DNA of 64,000 bases. Source: Planctomycetota bacterium (GTDB lineage: Bacteria > Planctomycetota > MHYJ01 > JACQXL01 > JACQZI01). Under the pieces are notes generated by a model. The model was not told the DNA's origin and did not search any database. It saw only the letters and a program-made list of their open reading frames with translations. The translations under genes and the position numbers were made by a program. The stretch lies in contig JACQZI010000038.1 in the NCBI GenBank assembly GCA_016207825.1, positions 1-64,000 of the forward strand, given 5' to 3'. How positions within the stretch are numbered: position 1 is the stretch's first letter; every line of letters starts with the position of its first letter. This document shows positions 1-9,288 of this stretch, piece after piece.

Positions 1-1010
1 ATTACGCCGGTTGCTGTATTCGTCTCCGTTATGAGGTTCCCTGCCCCATCGTATTTATCCACGAAGCCCACGCCTGATGAATCTGTCCAGCTCACGCACT
101 GGTTCGCGTTATTATACGTATAATATGTGTAACTGGTAATCATCCCGTTATCCACGGTCATCATCGTCCGGTTGCCCGGCGCGTCATAGGTATAACCTTT
201 CTGCTGCCACATCATCCCGCTCTGCATCGTCTCGGTCAGGACGCGGTATATCGCCCCGTAGGTATACGTCACCGCAATAGATGAGCCGCCGTTGTATTCA
301 GCCATCGTCACACGGTTGCCCACCTTGTCGTGCGTGTAGGTGAAGGTTGAGATTGAGGTTGGGGTTGAGGTTGAGTTATAAACGCCCGTCAGCCACCTGG
401 TCGTCGCGTCATAAGTATAGGTGACATAGGAGCTGTTGCCCAGAGTGATGGCTGTCCTTTGCCCCAGGGCGTTATAATCATATCCAGAGATATTGCCGGG
501 CATGCCCGCAATCGCGATGGTTTTCAGGCGCTTGGCCTTGTCGTAGGTGTAGTTCTCCGTCGAGCCCAAAGCGGACAGCGTCTTCCTCGTCCCGTCATTC
601 CAATATGTATAATCAATCACCTTAGCCGGATTATACATATAGTCGGTGACTTTTGTCAAGCGATTTAAGGCGTCGAACTCGTTCGCCGTCGAGGTATTGG
701 TATCACTTATGTTGATAAGGTTGGAAACCGCATCATAAGAAGTTGATACCGTTGATAAGTCGGGATAAGTCTTCGTTATCAACCTATTATTCTTATCATA
801 CGTAGATTGTATGTTTATTCCCGCCCCGTCTGTTCGGCTGGTAACATTCCCATTAGCATCATATCCCGTATACGTGGTATTCGTGATTACCCCGGTGGGA
901 TTCGTGATGTCATATCCGGGCTGGTCGGTGCGCACTAAGCGGTGCTGGCTATTATATGTATAAATGGTCGGCACACTCGTCCCGCCTTTGGTATAGGTGA
1001 GCGAGGTCAT
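1..1010 (-). CDS. RHS/YD-repeat protein, second reading frame (runs off left edge)
   Basis: The minus strand is open from an ATG at 1010 to the window edge (about 336 codons, no stop) and encodes tandem RHS/YD repeats such as YDANGNVTSRTDGAG, YDALN-like and YDKAKRLKT. It directly continues the YD repeats of the upstream minus-strand frame, whose TGA stop overlaps this ATG (AAATGACC). I infer that both frames were once, or still are, one RHS protein separated by a frame change. RHS repeats form a hollow beta-shell that often encloses a C-terminal toxin or adhesive domain; that C-terminus lies outside the window, so cargo cannot be judged. A coupled second gene is the alternative. Confidence 0.75.
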   Translation of the reverse strand, partial: MTSLTYTKGGTSVPTIYTYNSQHRLVRTDQPGYDITNPTGVITNTTYTGYDANGNVTSRTDGAGINIQSTYDKNNRLITKTYPDLSTVSTSYDAVSNLINISDTNTSTANEFDALNRLTKVTDYMYNPAKVIDYTYWNDGTRKTLSALGSTENYTYDKAKRLKTIAIAGMPGNISGYDYNALGQRTAITLGNSSYVTYTYDATTRWLTGVYNSTSTPTSISTFTYTHDKVGNRVTMAEYNGGSSIAVTYTYGAIYRVLTETMQSGMMWQQKGYTYDAPGNRTMMTVDNGMITSYTYYTYNNANQCVSWTDSSGVGFVDKYDGAGNLITETNTATGV

Positions 1011-4000
1011 TTATCGAAGTAGAAATAGGTTTGTTCGTTTAAGGTGCCCATCGGGTCTAAAGCGGTCAGATACACCTGCTTATTCTTATTATATTGGGAG
1101 GATACCATCTGGTAAGAGGAGGTCGCGGAATCAACCAATGTTTCCACATAGTGGATGGAGCGATCGCCCATGGCGTCGTAATAATATTTGGCGTCGGTCG
1201 TGGAGGTATTATTGATATAGGTTCGCGTTACCCGGTCTGCCGGGTCGTATTCGGTATAGGCCGTGGGCGCGGATATCGTGTTGCCCGGATTGACGTATTC
1301 GCCCGCATCGGCAACACCGTCGCCGTCGGTATCATACCAGGGGCCAATGACCTGGTTTCTTCTGCCGACTGCGTCATAGGCATAGGCAACGGTGATATTG
1401 CTCTGCGCCGTCCGGACATATTTCACCTGGTTCAGGTTGTCATAGGCAGTAACCGTGGCATAGCCGCGCGCGTCTATCGTCGCTGTCTGGCGGTCGAGGA
1501 GGTCGTAGACACTGCCGGTCGTATTGCCGGAAGCGACGTCGGTCGTGGTAATCAGGCGGTCTATTGAATCGTAGGTCATGGAAATGGCGTGGCCGCCGGA
1601 GTCGAGGATGCCGGTCTGGTTGCCGTTAGAATCGTAATAATAAATGGTTTCCGCATAGGACGGCGCGGAGGTCAACTGGCGCTTGGTCTTCCAGAGGCGT
1701 GCGTTTGTGTAATAGTAATATTCGGTGGTGGCGCCTGCCGGGTCGGTGCGCGATATCACCTTGCCCGCGGCGTCGTAGACGGTGGAAGAGGAAATTGCCA
1801 ATCCGCTTGGGTCGGTGGTTTGGGAAGTAACGCCGCCCCAGTTATAAGTCCAGGCGGTGACCAGATTCAATCCTCCCACGGCGCTATCCACGGTGCGGGT
1901 CAGGACGCGGTCTAAGAGGTCATACTGGTTCGTGGTAACGACGCTGTAGGGGTCGGTTTCGGTCAGGCGGTTTCCGCGGTTGTCGTAGGTATAAACGGTG
2001 GCGACGTTGTTCGCGATGTAACTTGGATAATCTACGTTATAGGAAGTGGTTATCCAGCCGATGTCGTTGGTGACGCGTTCGCCGGTGACGAGTGAAAATC
2101 CGGTCGAGGTTTTGGAAACGGTTTCCTTTGTCCCGTAGCCCTTGGAGTTATATTCGTAGGTGGTAACGAGGTTCAAGTCAGCCGGGTCGCGGTGGTATTG
2201 GTAGAGCTGGCCGATGACCGCGGCATAGCTGGTGTTAGTGGAGGAATAATAATACCATGCGCTCGTGCGGTTCAAGCCGCTAGCGCCGGCATCTTCTATT
2301 TCCTGGGTGAGCTGTCCGGCGGTATTATAAGTGCGGGTGGTGGTGATGCCCAATGCGTTTAAGATGGTGGTGGGGAGATCCGGATTCGTGCTATCGGAGT
2401 AGGTATATTTGGTATTGGCGAGAGCGGCGTTGGTGGTGGAAAGGACATTGCCGCGCGAATCGTATGACCAGTAGGTCGTTGCGCCTGAGGGCTTGGTTTC
2501 GGTTATGACATTCCGGTAGCTATCAAATCCCCGGCTGGTTTCCTCATCTATCCAGCGCGTCCAGGCATCCAGCTGTGTATTGAAGTAAACCGTATCCACT
2601 TTATCATCACGGCCTGTGACGACGGCGTAATCGGGGCTCGCGTAATAAGCGATGCCGATAGCCTCGCTCAGCGGGCCGGTGATTGAAGTAACCTTGCCGG
2701 AGGTAAAGCTATAGGTGCGGCTGTCCAGGCTTCCGGGGAAGGTCTGGACGTTCATCAAGGCCGCGCTCCCGGTATAAGTCCAGCCGTATGACCATGAGGG
2801 GCTGGATTTCGTGGCGGAATCCAGACGATCGTAAGTGACGGTGAAACTGGTGGAATTGCTTTCCGGGTCAGAACAGTTTGTCATATAGTGGGAGCTGTGG
2901 GTAAAATCAATCTGCTCGCCGTTGGCGAGTGTTACATAGTCGAGGTCGCCTGAGGCATCGTAAGCGGCGGTGACGGTATGGCCGTTCAGGTCTTGGGCTT
3001 TATAGAATTTGCCGTTGGCGGCAAGGAAAGTGAGGGTGGTCCGGTCTTTATTGGTCAGGACGAAATTGCCGGTGGATGAATCTATGGCAATGGTTCGGTA
3101 TAAGCCGTAATGGGGATAGGAAACCCAATGGGCGGGCGATTCGCCGTCTTTCCAGAAAAGGATTTCCCTGCCGGATTCGGTCACCTGGATTATGGAGCCG
3201 CCGGTCTGGGTGATGAGGCGCATGTTGAAGGTATGCGTCCAGTTGGCGCCCAGGGGTGTCACGGGGTTATCGGCCGGGGCGATGCTGTTATAATAGATAA
3301 CGACGTTTGTCGGCAGTCCGTTAAATGGGATGATATTGGTAATCTGCACCGCGATATTGACGTTGCCGGAAGAGAGGTCTACGGTGGCGTTGGCATCCGT
3401 GATGCGGGGAGCCAGTCCATCCGAGCCCGCGCCGCGCGCCTGGGGCAGGGTGCCGTAACTCGAATAACCTACCCGCCAATCATGGAGGATGGGGGTATGA
3501 GAAGAGTCTTCGGTTAAAAGATTCGCCCGTAATTTTATTCCGGTGATGCCGCTGAAGGTCGAGGGGTATGCCTGGAAAAGATTAGTCCCGCTGGGGACAT
3601 CATGCACCAGCAAGGAATTATCCGATGATTTCAGGACATCCACCGTTAAAATACTGTTGATAGTTGCGCTAAACTGCAAAATGCCCCAGAAATAGACGTT
3701 TGCCGGCTCGATTGCCGTGGAGGTAAAAGTGCCGGATGACGCATAGTTGACGCATTGGTCGCTCCAGAAATCCGTGCTATAACCGCGTAAGGCATAAAGA
3801 ACCCCGTTTGCGAATGCCATGGCGCCGCCGGAATTGAGGTTCGAGGGCGTCCTGGTCAGGGTCGTCCATGAATTCCCGGAAATGGAGTAGGCCCAGAAAT
3901 TATTCACCGGCCAGCTTGAATTATAGCCCTTAAAAGCGTAGATATAATCGCCGGAGCCGGGATAGGCCATGGCGCCGCCGCCGTTGACGGCTAAGGGGGC

Positions 4001-4753
4001 ATCTTCCTTGGCGGACCAGCTATCCTGGGCTATGTCATACCGCCAGAACGTCTTGAAATTTGCGCCCCTTAAGGCATAAATATAACCGGCCGCATATACC
4101 AGCGAACCGCCTGCATTGACATTATACGGAGTCGATTCCACGGCTCCCCAAGAATTCTGGGAAATGGAATAACGCCAGAAGTCGGTGGTATTGCCGCCTC
4201 TTAATGCATAGATATAATCGCCGGAGCCCGGATAGACCAGGGCGCCGCCTGAAGCGACGTTATCGGATGTATCGCTCATGTCGGTCCATGAATTGCCGCT
4301 TATCGAATAACGCCAGAAGTCGGTAGTGGAGTTTCCCCTCAAGGCGTAGATATAATCGCCGCCCGTGGAAACCAGGGCACCGCCCCAGCCGACTTCAACC
4401 GGCGTATCTGTTTTGGCAGACCAGGAATTCCCGGAGATTGAGTATGCCCAGAAATTATCGGTTAAGTCGCCGCACAGCGCATAAATATAATCGCCCGAGC
4501 CGGGATAAACCAGGGCGCCGCCGTAATTGACCGTTGCCGAAGTAGATGCCAGGGCGTTCCAGTTGGAGCTGAGCGGGCTGGATGATAATACCACATCAGA
4601 TGCGTTATTGGCCGGTGCGGTGTTGTTGAACGTCCCTTCGGTAAAGGTGGTTTGGGACCATTCATCTGCGCAAACTAGGGAACCCGCCGCAAAGGCGTAA
4701 AGGAACACCAGGGTAATTACCAGGGCCGTTGCCACTCCGGTTTTGTTCAACAT
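1007..4753 (-). CDS. Secreted Kelch-like plus RHS/YD-repeat giant protein
   Basis: About 1248 residues. An N-terminal signal peptide (hydrophobic core, likely cleaved near VCADEW) precedes six Kelch-like repeats of about 45 residues (pattern GGALV..GDYIYALRG..FWRYSISGNSW), then a beta-rich module (residues about 330-445), an RHS N-terminal-like segment and many YD repeats. The signal region, the Kelch blades and the beta-rich module recur in the neighbouring protein at 5901-9107, so the two are paralogous mosaics. I place the start at 4753 rather than 4759 because GAGGAGG touches the first ATG and gives proper spacing only to the second. The frame ends in TGA inside an ATGA overlap with the downstream RHS frame. 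Probable role: surface or secreted adhesin or interaction protein. Confidence 0.8.
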   Translation of the reverse strand: MLNKTGVATALVITLVFLYAFAAGSLVCADEWSQTTFTEGTFNNTAPANNASDVVLSSSPLSSNWNALASTSATVNYGGALVYPGSGDYIYALCGDLTDNFWAYSISGNSWSAKTDTPVEVGWGGALVSTGGDYIYALRGNSTTDFWRYSISGNSWTDMSDTSDNVASGGALVYPGSGDYIYALRGGNTTDFWRYSISQNSWGAVESTPYNVNAGGSLVYAAGYIYALRGANFKTFWRYDIAQDSWSAKEDAPLAVNGGGAMAYPGSGDYIYAFKGYNSSWPVNNFWAYSISGNSWTTLTRTPSNLNSGGAMAFANGVLYALRGYSTDFWSDQCVNYASSGTFTSTAIEPANVYFWGILQFSATINSILTVDVLKSSDNSLLVHDVPSGTNLFQAYPSTFSGITGIKLRANLLTEDSSHTPILHDWRVGYSSYGTLPQARGAGSDGLAPRITDANATVDLSSGNVNIAVQITNIIPFNGLPTNVVIYYNSIAPADNPVTPLGANWTHTFNMRLITQTGGSIIQVTESGREILFWKDGESPAHWVSYPHYGLYRTIAIDSSTGNFVLTNKDRTTLTFLAANGKFYKAQDLNGHTVTAAYDASGDLDYVTLANGEQIDFTHSSHYMTNCSDPESNSTSFTVTYDRLDSATKSSPSWSYGWTYTGSAALMNVQTFPGSLDSRTYSFTSGKVTSITGPLSEAIGIAYYASPDYAVVTGRDDKVDTVYFNTQLDAWTRWIDEETSRGFDSYRNVITETKPSGATTYWSYDSRGNVLSTTNAALANTKYTYSDSTNPDLPTTILNALGITTTRTYNTAGQLTQEIEDAGASGLNRTSAWYYYSSTNTSYAAVIGQLYQYHRDPADLNLVTTYEYNSKGYGTKETVSKTSTGFSLVTGERVTNDIGWITTSYNVDYPSYIANNVATVYTYDNRGNRLTETDPYSVVTTNQYDLLDRVLTRTVDSAVGGLNLVTAWTYNWGGVTSQTTDPSGLAISSSTVYDAAGKVISRTDPAGATTEYYYYTNARLWKTKRQLTSAPSYAETIYYYDSNGNQTGILDSGGHAISMTYDSIDRLITTTDVASGNTTGSVYDLLDRQTATIDARGYATVTAYDNLNQVKYVRTAQSNITVAYAYDAVGRRNQVIGPWYDTDGDGVADAGEYVNPGNTISAPTAYTEYDPADRVTRTYINNTSTTDAKYYYDAMGDRSIHYVETLVDSATSSYQMVSSQYNKNKQVYLTALDPMGTLNEQTYFYFDK

Positions 4754-4827
4754 ACACATCCTCCTCTATAATATAAGTTTCAGGTTTAAGGTTAAAAGTT
4801 TCATGCTGGGAGCTTCTATGTTTGGCA

Positions 4828-4855
4828 AGTATACATCATTAATGGATTATGTCAA
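4828..4855 (-). promoter_or_regulatory. Sigma-70-type promoter for the Kelch/RHS gene
   Basis: On the minus strand TTGACA (4855-4850) and TATACT (4833-4828) are separated by 16 bp, about 75 bp before the start codon at 4753. Near-consensus sequence and position make this a plausible housekeeping promoter. Confidence 0.5.
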
Positions 4856-4899
4856 TAGTCTAAATAAGATTTCCTGAAAAAAACGTACGGGATGATCCG

Positions 4900-5238
4900 T
4901 TACAGTCTATACAAAACTATTTCCCGCACCGTGCTGAGCGCGATATTCGTTCCGTTGTCATTAACCTTTTGAGTTACCCAATGATAATTCTGGTTTTTAT
5001 CCCACAACCCTTTTATCTCATTGACGACAGATTCTTTGGTGGTCAGGGGATGGCTTTTGTGGGCGCGGGATAAATCAACTAGGCCTTCGATACCGTATTG
5101 GTCATAACGTCTTTTCCAGCGATAATAATAAGTGCGGCTTACCCCGAATTTGCGGCAGGCCTCGGAAACATTGCCGGACTTTTCCGCCAGCCGGATTAGT
5201 TCCAGGCGTTTTTGGGCTTTATTATCAAAGCCTTTCAT
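4900..5238 (-). CDS. Helix-turn-helix transposase-type remnant
   Basis: 112 residues. The N-terminal part has a clear helix-turn-helix (SEACRKFGVSRTYYYRWKRR) followed by GIEGLVDLSR, the arrangement found at the N-terminus of IS481/IS3-like transposases. The DDE catalytic domain is missing, so this is probably a truncated insertion-sequence remnant, although a small DNA-binding protein is possible. No flanking terminal inverted repeats were seen. It sits between a sigma-54 promoter (5327-5342) and the Kelch/RHS gene, as if inserted into that gene's upstream region. Confidence 0.55.
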   Translation of the reverse strand: MKGFDNKAQKRLELIRLAEKSGNVSEACRKFGVSRTYYYRWKRRYDQYGIEGLVDLSRAHKSHPLTTKESVVNEIKGLWDKNQNYHWVTQKVNDNGTNIALSTVREIVLYRL

Positions 5239-5326
5239 GATTACCTTTCAAGCCACAGAATTGCACAGAAATACACCGAAGTATTCTCTTTGTGCCTTGG
5301 TGCTTTAGTGGCGTCTATTAATATGT

Positions 5327-5342
5327 AGCAAATATCGTGCCA
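5327..5342 (-). promoter_or_regulatory. Sigma-54 promoter (-24/-12), copy 2
   Basis: Minus strand reads TGGCACGATATTTGCT, a full match to the sigma-54 consensus TGGCACG-N4-TTGCW. The same 16 bases occur at 9158-9173. It reads toward the helix-turn-helix remnant and, beyond it, the Kelch/RHS gene. The nearest start codon (5238) is about 90 bp downstream. Confidence 0.75.
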
Positions 5343-5460
5343 ACGGCGTTAGTTTTTAGCTTTTAGATATTAGTTGTTAGTTAACGGGTTGAAATGATTG
5401 GAGTTGGATTTACAAGTAGTTTTAGTTTCGGTGAAAATCCGGCAAAAACGGCCCTATTTT

Positions 5461-5501
5461 ATGCACAAGTTCTTGTGCATCGTGCACAAGAACTTGTGCA
5501 T
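5461..5501. repeat. 19-bp perfect inverted repeat with 3-bp loop
   Basis: Arms 5461-5479 and 5483-5501 are perfect reverse complements around TCG. Each arm contains a near-palindrome built on GCACAAG/CTTGTGC. It lies 118 bp upstream of the sigma-54 promoter at 5327-5342, a distance typical of activator (UAS) sites; a cruciform or transposon-end relic is the alternative. Confidence 0.7.
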
Positions 5502-5523
5502 TTTACCCCGGATAATCCGCTAA

Positions 5524-5670
5524 GGCCTAAGGACGAAAAGCAAGCCCTGTTCGGGGCAAAGGCGAAGGGAAACGGATAATTCAGGCATCAAACTTGGCAA
5601 GAAATGGCGTTTTGATGAGGCGATGCTGGTAAAATGGTTAAATAATAAAATGCTTAAAAACCTGAAATAA
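5524..5670 (+). pseudogene. C-terminal remnant of an excisionase/MerR-like DNA-binding protein
   Basis: The frame from 5524 to the TAA at 5668-5670 ends with GIKLGKKWRFDEAMLVKWL, which resembles the wing and last helix of excisionase-family (HTH_17) proteins. There is no start or N-terminal helix-turn-helix in frame; a stop lies at 5521. The upstream sequence is interrupted by the palindrome at 5461-5501. Probably a decayed gene. Confidence 0.4.
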
Positions 5671-5741
5671 TTATTTAATGCCTTATGGAAATCCGGTTTC
5701 GGTACCGTTCAGAAGTTGCTTCCAGATGTGAATTTATTTGT

Positions 5742-5843
5742 TTACTCCACCGGGCTTAGGATTTGCATGGCCTCGTTCACCGCGTCGGCTACAGGAACCG
5801 TTTTTTGCTTTGGTTGCTTGCGCCTATCAATATGTGCTGGCAT
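5742..5843 (-). CDS. Possible 33-residue small protein
   Basis: ATG at 5843 is preceded by GGAGG with 9-bp spacing and the frame ends in TAA at 5742. The product is short, basic at the N-terminus (MPAHIDRRKQPKQK) with an amphipathic tail (VADAVNEAMQIL). The strong ribosome binding site is the main support. No family recognised. Confidence 0.35.
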   Translation of the reverse strand: MPAHIDRRKQPKQKTVPVADAVNEAMQILSPVE

Positions 5844-5900
5844 AGATTAAACCTCCAGTTTAGAATAACAGGCACTGAACTCTCATCCTGAGATTCTGAA

Positions 5901-8900
5901 TCACGGCACGCCTATGCACGTGGCATTATCGAACTCAAGATAACTACTATCCGCTATTTTAACTCCCGCCCTTTGTCCGCCGCCGATATCGCCGGATAGC
6001 TTATATACAATGTAATAAGTCTTGGTTGTGGTCGTTACCTGCCAGCTTTTCATATTGAGATAACACGTGCCGTTGGTGAAACTGCCTTTGGAGATAAGCG
6101 TATCACCGATATCCCAGAACCCGTTTCCGTTATTCTCACACCAGACCTGGATTTCTATTTTGTTATCGGGCACAGGTGTAGCAACGCCGGTAACACCTTT
6201 ATCTATGCGGAAACGTCTCCACTTGGCGGTGCCGGAAATAGTTGTTGCGTTAAACTTAACAAAGGCGATTGACTGCCCCATCCTTACCGGCGTGCTGCTA
6301 TTGATTAACATCGCCCAGTTTGAGGTGGAAACAGGAATACTGCTATAATAATCAACACCCCAAGCAGACAAAGTCGGGGTTTTGGTCGTATCTGAAGTAG
6401 AAAAATTACCGCGCAGTTTGATGCCGCTAATGCCGGCAAAGGTCGTTGGATATGCGCCTTTAAGGTCGGTCCCGGAAGGGACATTGGCAACAAGAAGCGA
6501 ATCGTTTGACGAAGAGAGCACATCCACGGTTAAGATTGTATTAGTAGGCGAGGTTACGGTATAAGTTAAAAGGCTCCAATATTCGACACTGCCCGGAATT
6601 ATAGCCTGCGATATGAAAGTGCCTGTGACGGCATATCCGCCGCTTAAAACTGTAGAAGCAACCGGAGTAGTGGTAGCGGTAATAGAAGTTCCTTCTAAAC
6701 GAATACGCCCATTTCCGCCCGCTCCGCCATCATAATTACAGTTGCCGCCTGTTCCTCCGGTAGCAAGGACTAAATTATTCCCTAATGACATATTATCAGC
6801 GCATAATTTTATAGAACCGCCGGCTCCTCCTCCGCCGCCGCCTCCGAAACCATCAAAATCTCCTCCATCATAACTGTTGTTGCCATTATTCCCGCTGGCA
6901 GAAATATTACCAGAGGCATTTATTATAATAGAATTTGCGGCAACAAAAATAATTCCTCCGCCGCTGCCGCCATTTGCTCCGGCATCGCTACCGCCATCTC
7001 CACCGTTGAAAAAGCCGATGCCTCCTCCTCCCCCTCCTCCGCTGCCAAAGTATAATCTGGATAAATCCGCGACGCCATAAGTTCCGCCGCCGCCGCCACC
7101 GCCGGCATTAGCCGTGCCAGCCTGTCCATTTCCGCCTGCACCGCCATTGACACCTGCTCCCGATATCCCGTTATTTCCGCCCTGCCCTCCGCCGCCGACA
7201 GTCGCATATCCGCCGCCGCCACCGCCGGCCGCACTACCCCCTGTTGTATCTGAATAACTGCCTCCACCGCCTGCGCCGCCGCCGCCTGAATTACCGGCGG
7301 CTCCATTAGCAACAGACCAGTTATCATTATTTCCCCCTCCGCCACCGCCGCCTTGTCCTGATGTGCCAGCCGTTGCAGCATTATTTCCGCCATTCCCACC
7401 TACACCATTATAGGTTTCACCACCGCCGGCGTTAGATCCTCCATCCACCCCATTTCCTTTAGCATAACCAGTAGCCTTTATCGCTCCGTTTACGGTAACC
7501 GTACCCGTGGCCCTAAAGACAATAACTCCGCCTGTAGTCCCATTCCAAGCCGAGGCAACTAACATATTACCAGACGAATACCACAAATTACTCGAAATAG
7601 AATACCTGTAAAAGCCGGTGGCAGCGTTTCCTTGCAGGAGATAAATATCGTTATCCGCGCCATTGCGCAACATAAAACCGCCATAATTTACCGCGCCGGG
7701 CGCCGTGGTTAAGGTGGTCCAGGAATTACCCGCGATGGAATACTTATAAAAACCGGTGGAACCGTTCCCGGGCAGGACATATATGTCATTGGCCGCGCCA
7801 TTGCGCAGCATAAAGCCGCCACCGCTTACCGCACCGGGCACCGCAGTTAAGGTAGTCCAGGAATTGCCCGCGATGGAATACTTGTAAAGACTGGTCTGAC
7901 CATTTCCGCGTAGGACATATATGTCATTATCAGCTCCATTACGCAGCATAAAGCCGCCACCCCCTACCGCGCCGGGAACCACGGTTAGGGTAGTCCATGA
8001 ATTGCCTGCGATGGAATATTTGTAAAAGCTGGTGGTATTATTCGCTGCCAGGACATATATATCATTATCCGCCCCATTGCGTATCATAAAGCCGCCATTG
8101 CCGACAAACCCGGGCACCACGGTTAAGGTAGTCCAGGAATTGCCCGCGATGGAATATTTATAAAAACTTGTGCTGTTCCCGCGCAGGACATAGATATCAT
8201 TATCTGCCCCATTGCGCAGCATAGAGCTGCCAGTGTATATCGTCCCGGGTGCCACGGTTAATGCGGTCCAGGAATTGCCCGCGATGGAATACCTATAAAA
8301 ATTGTTGGTATTGCCCCCGCGCAAGAGATATATTGCATCATCCGCGCCATTTCGTATCATAAATCCACCGCTGGCTGACCCTAAAGGCTGAGGGGTTAGG
8401 GCGGTCCAAGAATTACCCGCGATGGAATATTTATAAAAACCGGTGGAACCGTTCCCGGGCAGGACATATACATCATTATCCGCGCCATTGCGCATCATAC
8501 GACCGCCGTAGGATACTATCCCAAGGACATTAGCCATAGGGGTATTATTAATGGTTACATTGGTATAATTCGGCACGCGTTGGACTACTATTTTCTGGGT
8601 TGTGCCATTATAACCGTTTGTGAGGTTGCTATCCACTGTAATAGAACTGCCTGTGGGTAATGCGGTAATTCTTTTGAATTCATATAATCCGACATTAGCG
8701 CTATCTCCGGCCGTTCCTTTGAGATTGATGATAATAATTTCGTCGCCGATATTGAATCCGGCAGTTCGGGCAACGCCGGAAGAGACAGTCGCCTGTCCCG
8801 AAGCGATATTATTCGTAATTTGCCAGATGACGCCATCAGGCGCGGTCCGCCCTCCATTTCCCACGGTATTGATATTAATGTCAAAATTACCGTCAATATT

Positions 8901-9107
8901 TGCTATTCCATCAGCACCATTGCCTTTATCAATTTGACCGCCGGATAAAAGGGTTACGTCAGCCGCGCCGGTGGTGGTTATGGTATTAGTAAAAGAGCCG
9001 TTGGTAAAAGTGATTTGTGACCAGTTGTCGGCGTAGAGAAGAGGGGAAATCACCGCAAAGACACAGAGAACACAGAGGAAACCGCTAACTAAAGTCCACT
9101 TTTTCAT
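5901..9107 (-). CDS. Secreted Kelch-like propeller and glycine-rich giant protein
   Basis: 1068 residues. A signal peptide (core FLCVLCVFAVIS) is followed by an N-terminal beta domain (about 35-190) and seven near-identical repeats of about 45 residues (GGFMLRNGADNDIYVL..FYKYSIAGNSWTTLT), consistent with a seven-bladed beta-propeller. Then come a glycine-rich stretch of about 270 residues with runs of six or seven glycines, the beta module shared with the Kelch/RHS paralogue (TILTVDVL...GIKLRGNF) and a C-terminal domain of about 150 residues. No membrane anchor or catalytic motif was seen. It is preceded by a consensus sigma-54 promoter and by a sigma-54 activator gene, so regulated expression is likely. 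Secretion through the nearby type II system is an inference from proximity only. Confidence 0.8.
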   Translation of the reverse strand: MKKWTLVSGFLCVLCVFAVISPLLYADNWSQITFTNGSFTNTITTTGAADVTLLSGGQIDKGNGADGIANIDGNFDININTVGNGGRTAPDGVIWQITNNIASGQATVSSGVARTAGFNIGDEIIIINLKGTAGDSANVGLYEFKRITALPTGSSITVDSNLTNGYNGTTQKIVVQRVPNYTNVTINNTPMANVLGIVSYGGRMMRNGADNDVYVLPGNGSTGFYKYSIAGNSWTALTPQPLGSASGGFMIRNGADDAIYLLRGGNTNNFYRYSIAGNSWTALTVAPGTIYTGSSMLRNGADNDIYVLRGNSTSFYKYSIAGNSWTTLTVVPGFVGNGGFMIRNGADNDIYVLAANNTTSFYKYSIAGNSWTTLTVVPGAVGGGGFMLRNGADNDIYVLRGNGQTSLYKYSIAGNSWTTLTAVPGAVSGGGFMLRNGAANDIYVLPGNGSTGFYKYSIAGNSWTTLTTAPGAVNYGGFMLRNGADNDIYLLQGNAATGFYRYSISSNLWYSSGNMLVASAWNGTTGGVIVFRATGTVTVNGAIKATGYAKGNGVDGGSNAGGGETYNGVGGNGGNNAATAGTSGQGGGGGGGNNDNWSVANGAAGNSGGGGAGGGGSYSDTTGGSAAGGGGGGYATVGGGGQGGNNGISGAGVNGGAGGNGQAGTANAGGGGGGGTYGVADLSRLYFGSGGGGGGGIGFFNGGDGGSDAGANGGSGGGIIFVAANSIIINASGNISASGNNGNNSYDGGDFDGFGGGGGGGAGGSIKLCADNMSLGNNLVLATGGTGGNCNYDGGAGGNGRIRLEGTSITATTTPVASTVLSGGYAVTGTFISQAIIPGSVEYWSLLTYTVTSPTNTILTVDVLSSSNDSLLVANVPSGTDLKGAYPTTFAGISGIKLRGNFSTSDTTKTPTLSAWGVDYYSSIPVSTSNWAMLINSSTPVRMGQSIAFVKFNATTISGTAKWRRFRIDKGVTGVATPVPDNKIEIQVWCENNGNGFWDIGDTLISKGSFTNGTCYLNMKSWQVTTTTKTYYIVYKLSGDIGGGQRAGVKIADSSYLEFDNATCIGVP

Positions 9108-9157
9108 GAATTACTCCTTGTTTTAGTTGCCGAAAGATATCTACTGAATAAATGTAT

Positions 9158-9173
9158 AGCAAATATCGTGCCA
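9158..9173 (-). promoter_or_regulatory. Sigma-54 promoter (-24/-12), copy 1
   Basis: Minus strand TGGCACG (9173-9167), ATAT, TTGCT (9162-9158) matches the sigma-54 consensus exactly. Predicted transcription start is near 9146, about 40 bp before the start of the Kelch/glycine-rich protein at 9107. The gene for a sigma-54 activator is immediately upstream. Confidence 0.85.
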
Positions 9174-9288
9174 ACTATTATGAATCTCACGATAATTATT
9201 TCTCATCCTAACCTCTTATAAGTTAAGACGATAGGAAGCAAGGCAGAATTGAGGCACGGAGAGGAAATGCCCGAAAACTGATTGGGAT

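Noticed and set aside
4900-5238. Complete insertion sequence
   Set aside because: Only the helix-turn-helix part is present; no DDE domain and no flanking inverted repeats or target duplication were found.
5394-5579. 61-codon plus-strand frame over the 19-bp inverted repeat
   Set aside because: Composition is driven by the palindrome and no ribosome binding site or family match was seen.
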